Origin: Adiantum capillus-veneris
Lineage: Eukaryota > Streptophyta > Polypodiopsida > Polypodiales > Pteridaceae
Direction: 5' to 3'
Length of the DNA: 64,000 bases
Assembly (NCBI GenBank): GCA_014529385.2
Contig: CM043960.1
Coordinates: forward strand, 79,018,832 to 79,082,831
Part shown: piece after piece, positions 47,005 to 56,891 of the stretch
Numbering within the stretch: the stretch's first letter is position 1
Layout of the letters: every line of letters begins with the position of its first letter
Notes under the pieces: model-generated
The model's input: only the letters and a program-made list of their open reading frames with translations
What the model was told of the DNA's origin: nothing
The model's database searches: none
Translations under genes and position numbers: made by a program

Positions 47005-47937
47005 ATGGCTTTCTCTTATCCGGAGTTTCATGGAAGAAGTGATGAAGATGTGGAAGAAGTTTTGGAAAAGATGGAGGTTGCCTGCATTAGAAACCAGATT
47101 CATGACTCGGCACAGATGTTACGTCTTCTACAAATCTGTTTGAAGAGTGATGCATGAGTTTGGTCCAAAGCATTTGAAGAGGAGTTGCGTGTGGCTGATC
47201 CACCTGTAAGATTGAGTTGGGACAATCTACGGCATGGATTGGAAGTGGAGTTTGTGAAGATAGAAGATCCCGACAAAGTGTGGAAAGAAGTACAGGCTTT
47301 AGTGGAAAAGGAAGGTGAGCTAGTAGATGTGTACATACGTAGGTTCTCATTGACATGGGAGAGGATGTGCAAGGCCTTAGCACCACAAGTACCCCCGCCT
47401 GACATGATGAAGAAGGGCAGGTTCTTGGCTGGTCTTTGGGAGACTATACGTTGGAGAGTGGAGCTAAAGAAGCCTAGGACATATGAAGATGCACTAAAGG
47501 TAGCAAGGAACAAAGAGTGGAAGCTGAGGAAAATGAGCCAGTTAGGGGTGGAGTCTTTGCCCATGAGGTCTGAATTTCAGCCTATGGACTCTTTGCAAGG
47601 TCGCATGCTGGGGGTTCATCATGAACCAGTGGTTTCTGTTACTCCTAAGGTTGTTCCAGTAGTGGTCACTACAGTAGTGCAAGATGATGGGCTAAGGCAA
47701 GACATGAGGCAAGTGGTAGATTTAATGAAGAATCTCAGCCTAAACATGCTAGGTCAAGTGGAAAATAATCGAGGTCGAGGGAGGTTTGCAAATCAGCCAC
47801 GAGGTGAAGAAAGACCTAGGAATGGTGTTGGACAAAGCAATGGTAGGTTCTGGAGGCAGACGCCCACATGTTATAATTGTGGAGAGTTGGGCCACATCAG
47901 CCCACAATGTGATAAGTCACCAAGGATGGGGTACTAA
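47005..47937 (+). pseudogene. E6 gag
   Basis: ATG 47005 (GCCATGG) opens the gag domain: FSYPEFHGRSDEDVEEVLEK, WDNLRHGLEVEF, VYIRRFSLTWERM, GLWETIRWRVELKKP. A zinc knuckle CYNCGELGHISPQC lies near 47870-47910. One TGA (47155-47157) interrupts it. The frame ends at TAA 47935 inside a short tandem repeat of GGTACTAAATA, which has also shifted the following frame. Confidence 0.83.
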
Positions 47938-47957
47938 ATAGGTACTAAATAGGTCCA

Positions 47958-48746
47958 TTGCCAAGACAGGTACTAAATAGGTCAAATGATTATGGCATTG
48001 AAATTCAGGAAGAAGAAGGAACCAGTGGGTTAACCCACGAGGAAAAGGGAAAGACAAAAGTGCTAAGTGTAGTCACCTTGGAGAAGGCATCAAAGCTAGA
48101 GGATACATTAGTGATGCCTATTGGGAAGAGGACCACAAAGGAAAAGGAAGGAAGAAGTGCCCCAGGTCCTAGTAAGAAGAAGGGAAAGAGCCACGAAGGC
48201 CAGGATGTCAAGGCCAAGAGGAAAAGGAGGGCTCGTCGCAAGTTTCATGTTTCAGATTTTCCACTAGGGGATGGGAAATTAAGCTATGACTTGAAGGAGG
48301 ATTTGACAAGCAAGAAAGCGGATGTTACTCTTGGACAGCTTATAGACATGGTGCCTAAACTAAAGCGACAGTGGAAGAGGATGGTTAATCCAATGGAGAA
48401 TGAGCGAGAGAAAGGTTTAGTAAAGGTGTTAGCGATGGATGAGCTACCAGACATTTGTCCGATAGTGGATGTGTGGCATAAAAGAAAAAATCTAGGACAA
48501 GGTTATGTGGATGGTGGAGCCCAAATATGTGTCATAACACACTCATGCGTTGAGAAGATGGGTCTTACAGTGACTGGGGTGTCAGGTCTCTGGATTATAT
48601 TGACAAACCATCTAAAAGTAAAATGTTTGGGTGTTGTAAAGAGCTTAGAAGTGGAGGCATATGATGCAGAGGAAGTGGTTGATTTTCATGTGCTGCCAGC
48701 GGGGTTGGGAGCATATCCTATTATATTGGGTAGACCATGGTTACGT
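47958..48746 (+). pseudogene. E6 linker and protease
   Basis: A lysine-rich linker (KKKGKSHEGQDVKAKRKRRA) leads to FHVSDFPLGDGKLSYDL, then the protease box YVDGGAQICVIT (about 48505) and the second block YPIILGRPWLR. It is cut after LR by E5. The frame resumes as AVEDADVAFLL at 59176. DGG in place of DTG/DSG is shared with E1 and E2. Confidence 0.82.
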
Positions 48747-49653
48747 TGTCGTGCTGTGGCACGTATATAGTGGGAACGGGCATTAAACGATTTATCTTGT
48801 GACTTTTTGACACATAAGTATACTTCATATAATACTCATATGCATAAATAAAAGCTTTCTACCATACCTTAGTATTACCTTTGAAGTAATATAAATGTAC
48901 ATTACTATTAGAAAGTACTGCAAGAGAAGTATCAATAATTGTGCCTCTTTTTTTTGGGGGAAAAGCATTTGTATATTTCTTCTAATATCTCAGCTATACC
49001 CTACCATATATTAATTATTTTCTTCTTTCCACATTTATTTAATAATATAACCCTTCAATAATGCATACCTTCTTGGATACATACAAGAGGGAAGGGCCTA
49101 CTAGAAGACTTTATGAAAAGGAAGATCCAAAGCTTCTTGGACCATCCCAATTTGCAAATACCAACCTAAGGGCGTGGAGAAAAGGCCAAAACCAAGTCAA
49201 GCTCTTTTAGAAGGCCAATTTTGCCTTTTGAAGCATGTCAATCCGAGTTACAGGTCAAAAGTTACAGGGAAACCAGTGAAAAAACCTCTCAAAACTACAC
49301 TGCAAGAAGAGATGGTAAATAGGTGAATCAAGTGAAAAGAGGTAATCTCGGTATTTTTCCATTAAATAAGATATTTGGAGGGTAAAATACATAGGCATGT
49401 GAATGTGACACCTCAAAGATGCCTTGAAGGACAAGACACACAAGTTGGGACCCCCTGCTGGAGCCACACAGAAGATGCCTAGGTGGGGCCCACATACATC
49501 ATGCACCCACATGGAGCCTCAACGACCAAAAATTCTGAATTTCATGATATTTTGAGTCCTAATATTGCCCATTTTAAGAAATATCCAAAGAAAATTTGAT
49601 TTGGGCTAACTCTTTAGCCTAATCAAGTGATTATGTAAAACATGGCTCCCTCA

Positions 49654-49665
49654 CCTATAAAAAGG
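49654..49665 (+). promoter_or_regulatory. TATA box of E5 5' LTR
   Basis: CCTATAAAAAGG; the 3' LTR has the same box at 57800-57811, and E4 a related one. Confidence 0.75.
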
Positions 49666-50282
49666 GCAACCTTCTCTTCATTAAGGCAAGTTATGAGTAA
49701 GTGAGAATAGCTCAATTCCATAGTGAGGCACTCATCTTAGTTCCATACTTTCCCTTGAAGAAAGGCTGAAGTCTTGCCTCATCTTCTCTCTTTATTAAGG
49801 TGGCGATTGCTCTCATGTAAGATATATGTTGCTAGTTTTTCTTTCATTTGCATATCTAGTCCAATACTTGTCTCTAACTCTATCTCTATCTCTTATTGTC
49901 TATCTTTAATACCACCACCACACTTAGATCTATCTCTAATTCTATCTTACTTCCCCTTTGATCTCTCTTGTTGTGTCCTAATTGTTTCATTGGAAGGTAT
50001 TCAAGAAACAACCTTGTCAATGTAATGAGTACAACCTTCTTGCGGGAAACAATTATGAGCACAAGGTTAGTAACCATATCTTCATCTTACACAAGCATCT
50101 CTCTCTCTTAAGGTTCTCATTCTCTTCCACAAACTCTAGAGTCTCCTTGCTACAGGTACTTCTCTCCCCGTAGTATCCTTATTGCCTAAGGGCAACAATA
50201 GGGCTTGGGAGAGAAACTCTCTTCTTCTTCTCCTTTCACTTCTTTCACACCTTTATCTTTGAACATACTAGGTATATCATTG

Positions 50283-50507
50283 ATGAATAACCATAATCCA
50301 CATAGAGGTAATTTCTTTCAATTCCATTCAATGCAATCTATTAGGGTCAACATTTGGATTAGTCGAAAGATTCACTTTCAACAATGCATAGTGTTTCTAT
50401 TTTGTCCTGAAAGGCTCAACGAAATACTTCTCTCACCAGATCCCATCATACTACCTATTATTGACTATGACTTCTCTTTTGATGTGAATGTGGTTATTTT
50501 ATTATGA
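50283..50507 (+). CDS. LTR small ORF A of E5 (74 aa, unknown function)
   Basis: ATG 50283 starts MNNHNPHRGNFFQFHS; the core is IRVNIWISRKIHFQQ, then PERLNEIL, DPIILPIIDYD and the end VNVVILL. It lies in the transcribed part of the LTR, upstream of the primer site and gag. It ends TGA at 50507 and shares ATGA with the start of ORF B. The copy in the 3' LTR differs by a few residues but stays open. Homologues: E1, E4, E6. Confidence 0.62.
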   Translation: MNNHNPHRGNFFQFHSMQSIRVNIWISRKIHFQQCIVFLFCPERLNEILLSPDPIILPIIDYDFSFDVNVVILL

Positions 50508-50716
50508 ATCAAGAGGATTTGTACTCACAACTAATCCCAATCGCTAGACAAAACATATACATTATTGCAATCACAAAGCTACAGTTCCAAAGAGCAATCC
50601 ACAGCTTATTTGGGAAACAAAGATTAAATATCATTAACTCATCCATTAATCCTTTTATCCTACCCATGATACGATATGATCGTAATATCGATGTTTTCAT
50701 TTTTGTTTTGTTCTGA
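50504..50716 (+). CDS. LTR small ORF B of E5 (70 aa, unknown function)
   Basis: It starts at the ATG overlapping the ORF A stop (ATGA, 50504-50507). It reads MNQEDLYSQLIPIARQN, ITKLQFQRAIHSLFG, INPFILPMIRYD and ends FIFVLF. It is paralogous to A and homologous to B of E1, though in E1 B precedes A. The overlap would suit termination-reinitiation translation; that is inference. Confidence 0.6.
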   Translation: MNQEDLYSQLIPIARQNIYIIAITKLQFQRAIHSLFGKQRLNIINSSINPFILPMIRYDRNIDVFIFVLF

Positions 50717-50919
50717 CTATCTTTCATGAGTGCTCTCCATCACGTGTGTGTTTGTAAGGGAAAGTGAGCGGCTTCTTTGGCTACATTTCTTCTTTAGCTC
50801 TAGAAGCTATGTTATCTACATCTTAGCTCCTTCTCATAACCCTTGAGCTTCCTCACAAACTCTCACAGCAAGAGGCCCGGTGTCTTCCTGGCAAGACCAC
50901 CAACTTCTTGACATATTTT

Positions 50920-50937
50920 TGGTGAGCCCGACGCGAA
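50920..50937 (+). other. E5 primer-binding site
   Basis: TGGTGAGCCCGACGCGAA lies seven bases after the LTR end. The tRNA is not identified. Confidence 0.65.
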
Positions 50938-50966
50938 CGTGCCAGGGTGAGAGTTTGTGGGTAACC

Positions 50967-52732
50967 ATGGGTGATCATGTTGAGCAACAGGGTATGCATT
51001 TTGACCCAGCAACAATGCAAATGTTTCAAGCATTTGCAATGTTCATGCAACAACAACATGCTACTGAAATAAGGGAGATTTCAGCAACGAAGGCCATACA
51101 AGCTGTCGTCAATAGAATGGATCAGTTCAATGGCAAAGATGTAACCAAGTACTTACGCGAGTAACCAAGGAGATGGAGCTGCATCGCGTATCAGAAGGTG
51201 AGATGATTCAAAGCTTTGAGCTAGTTGTTGCTCCAGAAATTAGGGAGCATGTTAGGGCAATTAAAGATGGGCGTGGGAGAAATTGGGAAGAACTCAAAGT
51301 AGCTTTAAAGGAGGAATATTTCATGGAGGACTCAGAGAGAGTGACGAAAAGGACATTCTTAGAATGGGTAGTCAAGCCAAAGCAAGGATTATCAATAACA
51401 GAGCTACTTAGGGAATTTGAGCGGCGCTATGCACAACTCACTAGGACAGAAAGGGCCACACTAGATGCAGAGAAGACATATCTTTTCTTGCAAGCCGCAG
51501 GTAAAGTGTTTCAAGAAAATTTGGAGCTTCTTCTTGAAGATAAAGATTCTGAGCAAGGACTAAAGACCGACTGGAATGAAGTTGAAGGTGCTGTCTCGTT
51601 GCTTGCGAAACGACAAAGAAGAAGGGACAAGATGGTAGTAAACACTACAAGTGCTTCAACCTCAACTTCTGACAAAATGGTAAAGCCTACTTATATAGCT
51701 CCTAAGTTTGATGAGTCTATGCTAGATGAACTTGTGAAGGGAATGCGTGACTTGAAGGTGAAGCTTGTAAAGCTTGAAGAAAAAGGCACACCATCAGGGC
51801 CACTTTGTAGGCAAAGACAACAGCCCAAAGAAGGGTTTGTTAATAGATGTATTTGGTGTGATAGTACAGACCATGTAAGAAGGGATTGTGATGATTTTAA
51901 TGATGCTTTGTCAAAAGATGTTGTCTTATTTAAGGATGGTAAAATCCACTTAAGAGAGACAGGTCTACCCTTGAGAACTAACTTTGGGAAGGGGGGAATG
52001 CAAACCTTAGTTGAAGATATGGAAACTAACCGTGCCACCTCTTTAGTTGAGGCAACTACTTATGGAGTAAAAATTGAGCATCTTAGTGATGAAGAGGTGA
52101 ATGACCATCATGGTCAAATTTGGCCAAATGTCATGCAATTAGCTAAAAAGGGAAAGCTTACGAAAGAGATTCTACATGAAGCAGGTGATTGCATATGTCT
52201 AGAAATAGGATGGAATGATCCAGTGGACTCATTTTCAGTGCATGCCTACATTACAAAATGCCAACAAAATGAGGCTATTGTGGAAGAGAAGCGCAGACGT
52301 GAGAATGCTGATGAAGGACCATCAAAAAGAGCTTCTAGAAGTAGGGGAAGAAGTGACTCAATGCCTTCTCAAACACCCTCAACACAAGGAGCATCTCCAC
52401 ATGAAGTACTCATGGAGGAGTCTACAACAGGAAAGAAGAAAGAGCCAGCAAAAGATAAGACAAAAGGCCCAACTTATAAACTACAATCTGATATTGAGGT
52501 TGCTTCAGATCTAAAGAAAGTCTTGGAGGAAAGGATCTTAAATAGCAAAATTGAGTTTACTCTGGGAGATTTCTTGGCATTGCAAAGCATGAATTCCATG
52601 AGGAGATCATTGACATCATCAAGAGGAAGAGGCAAACCCTTGCTGAAGTTTCTCGTCCACAGGTTGAAGGGGAAACCTCAAAGACACAAGGGATGCAACT
52701 TCAAAATAAGGAGGATGATGGAGCTGTGGTAG
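50967..52732 (+). pseudogene. E5 gag (frameshifted)
   Basis: ATG 50967 (ACCATGGG) starts MGDHVEQQGMHFDPATM. A 1-nt loss near 51163 shifts the frame, as E4 shows. From 51173 gag continues with MIQSFELVVAPEIREH, FLEWVVKPKQGLSITEL, and a zinc knuckle CIWCDSTDHVRRDC (about 51852-51893). Basic, Ser-rich and Lys-rich linker follows. A second 1-nt loss near 52579 ends it early; in the original frame it runs into the protease. Confidence 0.82.
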
Positions 52733-53340
52733 GATGCTACCAAACTAGTGGGAGAGTGAAGCAAGTGCATTTCTCAAATGATGATGAAGAAGTTAAAGAT
52801 ATTCTTAGGAGCTACTATTCACGAAGTCATTGGGCAAGGGCTACTACAGAAACTTTGGTCAAGGTAGGTGATCTTGAAGAGCCATTTGTTGCCTTGATTG
52901 ACCATGGTTCAGAAATAAACATAATGTCAAAGAGTCTCTACAACAAGTGCAAATGGTTGATGGACACAGATCATGGCTGGATGGTAAAAGTTGCAAACAA
53001 TTCATCCGGTGAATTGTATGCAGCATGTCCAGGTGTGAAGGTAACAATAGGTGATGTAAAGATTGACCAAAACTTCTTTGTACAGAATACATCTTCATAT
53101 CATCTCATCCTTGGAGAACCCTACATTGTGGGAGTTCGAATGGAAACAAAGGTAATGGATGATGGTTCAACATATGCTAGGATACGTAGCAAAGATGGTA
53201 AAAAAGTTGTCCAATTTCTCACAGTTTGTGTAAACCATGAAATAAATCATGACAACCTCAGAGAACATCCTCTACCAAAGGTGAGCAAAGAGTTTCATGA
53301 TCATAGAGAAATGATGGGTTTTGGCCAAGTACCATTGTAA
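52693..53340 (+). pseudogene. E5 protease
   Basis: The frame is really open from about 52580 (KHEFHEEIIDIIKRKRQ). The protease shows VALIDHGSEINIMS (about 52890-52930), with DHG where DTG/DSG is usual, and the later block YHLILGEPYIVG. It ends at TAA 53338, which is probably a lesion; further short pieces to 53651 carry the linker to RT. Confidence 0.78.
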
Positions 53341-53417
53341 AGCGAGATTGCACTGGTACAGAAAAAAAAAGGGTCTCGCCTGATCCAAAAATAGGTGAAA
53401 CTTTTTCAACGGGCTCC

Positions 53418-54527
53418 TTGGTAACAAGGAATGGATCAGTATGTTTTACAAAAATTGAAGATTTGAATAGATGTGAGAGGCAATATGTGCATAATGTACA
53501 AATAGGCATGAAAATGAGTGGGTTGCTAGAGCCTACTGAAAATGTTTTGGGTTTGTGTGAACAAGTTTCTTTTGTAGATACTATGGGTGAGCTTGATGCT
53601 TTAATGGGGTCTAATTTGCATCTTGAAAATGAAGTTGTGGAAGTTTGATCTATGGAAATGTATCAAGTAATAGAAGCCTTTAAAGAAAGCCAAACAGCTG
53701 GCCCAGAAGTCCATGTTGAAACTAAATACAAGAGTGTAGCAAAGAAGGTGAAACCAGTAGCTTCACCCTTACCACCCAACAACAGGGAAAAGATTGAGCA
53801 TGCTTCTTTACAACCAAGTTTGAGGAATCCTAAAAAGATTGGGCATACTGTCACAAAGGAGTCTTTTCAAGAGTTGCAGATTGGTTGCGAGGAGTTTCTA
53901 ACACAGGAGGAGACAAAGTGCTTCAAAGAAATGCTTTCAAAGCATGGTAAGGCTTTTGCATTTGAGCCACATGAGATAGGATGTGTTGATCCTTCTATTG
54001 TAGCTCCAATGGTAATTTTCACAATGCCTCATGTGCCTTGGAATCTGTGGCCTATTCCGGTTCCAAAGGCTCGTTTGCCAAAGTTAGTAGAGCTACTGAA
54101 TGAGAAAATCAAAATGGGAATCTTGGAGCCTTCTTGTGCTCTATACTCAAACAGGTGGTTCACAGTTCCAAAGAAGAATGGTTCTCTATGCTTCATCCAA
54201 GATATACAACCAGTGAACAAGGTGACAATTAGAAATGTAGGTACAGGTCCAATTGTGGATAAGTTTGCAGAGGCGTTTGCAGGGAGGGCAATCTACTCAA
54301 TGGGGGATCTCTACTCAGGGTATGATCAATTTCAGCTTGCAATCGAAAACAGAGACTTGACAACCATGAGGACGCTTTTGGGTTTGGTAAGGATGTGTAC
54401 CTTGCCACAAGGAGCAACCAACTCGGTTGCACACATGATGAATGGGATGAATAAGGTCTTACGTGACTTTATTCCTCAAATCACAATGCCTCTCATTGAT
54501 GATTTGCATATCAAAGGATGTGAATAA
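53418..54527 (+). pseudogene. E5 linker and RT N-terminal part
   Basis: Linker codons to 53648 end at a single in-frame TGA, followed directly by RT: GCVDPSIVAPMVIFTMPH, PIPVPKARLPKLVELL, RWFTVPKKNGSL, FIQDIQPVNKVTIRN, YSGYDQFQLAIENRDLTTM, and the catalytic box PLIDDLHIKG (about 54490-54515). It stops at TAA 54525, in frame with the next piece. The VPKK and GATNSVAH blocks set this RT apart from the Tat RTs of E1, E2 and E6. Confidence 0.85.
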
Positions 54528-55388
54528 AGTGACAAAGATGAAGTTTTGGATCTCAAGGAATGTCGCAGGTTTGTGGTAAATCACATAAATGATTGTGATA
54601 AAATTTTGTCTAAGTTGGAAGAAGTGAATCTTACATTGTCAGGGAAAAAGTCTATGTTTGGTGTCAATGAAGTGCTCATTGTGGGGCACATGTGCGGGCC
54701 ATATGGTAGGAAACCTTGTCCAACAAAGGTAGATGCCATCCAAAGAATGAAAGAAAAATGTACTAGCATCACTGAGGTTAGAAGGTTTCTGGGAGCATGT
54801 GTCTTCTATGTTATTTGGATTCCACATTATGCACATGTAACTGATCCTCTTTATCAGCTGCTTAGAAAGAATCAGAAGTTTAAATGGACAGAAGCACATG
54901 TAAAATCCATGAAAAAGCTAAAGGAGTTGCTCCAGTCAAAAACAACTTTGAGAAAGGTAGATTATGAGTGTCAAAGGCCAGTAATAGTGACAGTAGACAC
55001 CAATCCTACAGGGATTGGATGGGCAATATGGCAAGATGACAAAGAAGGACACATGTATGTGGTAAGATTTAGAGCAAAGGTACTAAGTGCTCGCCAAAGA
55101 AACTATCCACAGATAAAGAGAGAGTTATGGGGTATGGTTACAGCCTTGAAAAGTGAGAAAGAGTACCTAATTGGTGCATGTGTGGTTGTAGAAACAGATT
55201 GTCTATCACTTCTTGGGATGATTACAAGCTGCTCAATGCCAGACATTGCTATGTTGTGGTGGATTGCCTACATTAAGTCCTTAAATCCCGAGTTTAAGCA
55301 CATTGCAGGTAAAGACAATACAGTGGCAGATATGCTATCAAGGGCAAGGTATGAAGATGAGTCACAAATGATTGACGGAGGGAGATGA
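54528..55388 (+). pseudogene. E5 RT C-terminal part and RNase H
   Basis: RT thumb (VGHMCGPYGRKP, VRRFLGACVFYVIWIPH) leads to RNase H with IVTVDTNPTGIGW, QIKRELWGM, VVETDCLSLLGM and AGKDNTVADMLSRA: D, E, D and D are all present. This active-site set contrasts with the degenerate first RNase H of E1, E2 and E6. A frameshift near 55375 separates it from integrase. Confidence 0.85.
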
Positions 55389-56457
55389 TGTAGGCACAAA
55401 GTTCTATTCTATCTCTCATATAAAAGGTAACAATGTCTGCATGACTAATCTACTTGAATCATTCTTGAAAGAGCTTTATGAAGGTGATTGGCTTCTTATT
55501 GGAAGCTACTTGAGTACTCTAACAAAACAGGATGATTGGTCTGATCCAGAATTCAAGAGGATACGCAGGAAAGCATATGGGTACTTTTTGAGGGATGGTT
55601 ACTTGTGGAAGCATCATAAACAAAAGGGTGCTACACCACAACGGGTTATATGTAAAAAAGAGACTCAAGTAAAGCTCATGCAAGAGTTTCATGAGAGTCT
55701 ATGGGCTAGACATAGGGGTGTGTGGGCAACCTTCTCCAAGTTGAAAGAAAAATACTGGTGGAAGGGTATGTATAAAGATGTATCTCAATTTGTAGAGTCA
55801 TGTGTAACTTGTCAAATGTATTCAAATGTCCGACATCGTGATGGATTTCACCCTACATACCCCCTAGCCATGCACTATAAATGGGTTGTGGATCTAGTCA
55901 CAATGCCTTTAAGACTCTAGCAGATGAGATACTTGGTCGTTCTTGCACGAGAGGACCTAACTAACCAGGTTGAAGGAAGAGCATTAAGAGCTAAAACCAC
56001 AGAAGCTGTGTGCAAATTCCTTCTTGATGAGCTGATTTTCCATTATGGTTGTGTGGGAAAAATCACTGCAGATAGAGGTGAACTGGATGCCGAAGAAGCA
56101 AGGGAGTTCTTTTCTAGATTAGGAATCAAGCTTTCTCTTACTACAGCTTACAACCCTGAAGGCAATGGAAAGAGTGAAAGGGGGCATCCTCCTATCATCA
56201 AAGCTTTGGCCAAGGCTTGCGAAGGAAGAGTTGGTGAGTGGCCAAAACTGTTACCATATGCTTTATGGGCTGATCATACAACACATAGCTCAGTAAATGG
56301 CTACATGCCTACGGAGCTAATGTATGGTCAAAAGCCAGTGATGCCGATTGAAGATACAATTCCCACATGGAATGTACTACCTTGGCAAGAGGGGCTTAGC
56401 AGAGAATATCTGGAGACATTGAAGGTGCAAAAGAACGACTCAAAAATGCAAGGTTGA
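55372..56457 (+). pseudogene. E5 integrase
   Basis: Zinc-binding region with FHESLWARHRGVW and CVTCQ (55688-55815), then the core: D in KWVVDLVTMP (about 55888), D in ITADRGELD (about 56070) and E in GNGKSERGHP (about 56175). One TAG (55918-55920; E7 has TGG here) interrupts it between zinc region and core. LMYGQKPVMPIEDT marks the end of the core. Confidence 0.85.
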
Positions 56458-56881
56458 AAAACAAGGACTACTTTGATAAGCGACATCGACTCAAGAGCAA
56501 AGCAATTGACAAAGGTGAATGGGTTTTAGTATATGATAGTAGCCTTGATAACCAGCACACAGTCATGCGTAAGTTCTCAAAAAGATGGTTTGGACCGTAT
56601 GTTGTAAAGCATGTGCATGAAATGCTACTTACAGCTTGTCAAAACTAGATGGTACAGAAGTAAAGATTCCCATTGCGGGAAAAAGGATTAAAATGTTTAA
56701 GAGAAGAGGAGACAATGATCTAGAAGATGTTGATGAGGAAGAAGAGCAAAACACAGGTGAAGATCAAAGTGAACATGAAGCTTTGGAAACCTTTAATGAA
56801 GAAGAAAGCAAGGAAGATGTACAAGAGGTCTGGTCTTACAAAGAGACAATGTGGCACATACCGGAGGATGTGCAGGTTTAG
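56454..56881 (+). pseudogene. E5 integrase C-terminal region
   Basis: After a 1-nt shift: YFDKRHRLKSKAIDKGEWVL, RWFGPYVV (GPY-like module), then in another frame KLDGTEVKIPIAGKRIKMF and an acidic tail up to the polypurine tract. No chromodomain is seen. Confidence 0.75.
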
Positions 56882-56891
56882 AGGGGGTGGA
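56873..56891 (+). other. E5 polypurine tract
   Basis: AGGTTTAGAGGGGGTGGA precedes the 3' LTR start. The same tract occurs in E7. Confidence 0.8.

Larger units (their letters stand above)
48747..50913 (+). repeat. E5 5' LTR
   Basis: Starts TGTCGTGCTGTGGCACG and ends ACTTCTTGACA. TATA box CCTATAAAAAGG at 49654-49665, hairpin TTGCC-TAAG-GGCAA at 50182-50195, then small ORFs A and B. The start is set by the split E6 reading frame. Confidence 0.92.

Noticed and set aside
49255-50077. Other open frames in the E5 LTRs
   Set aside because: Apart from small ORFs A and B they are not found in E4 or E1 and show no conservation.
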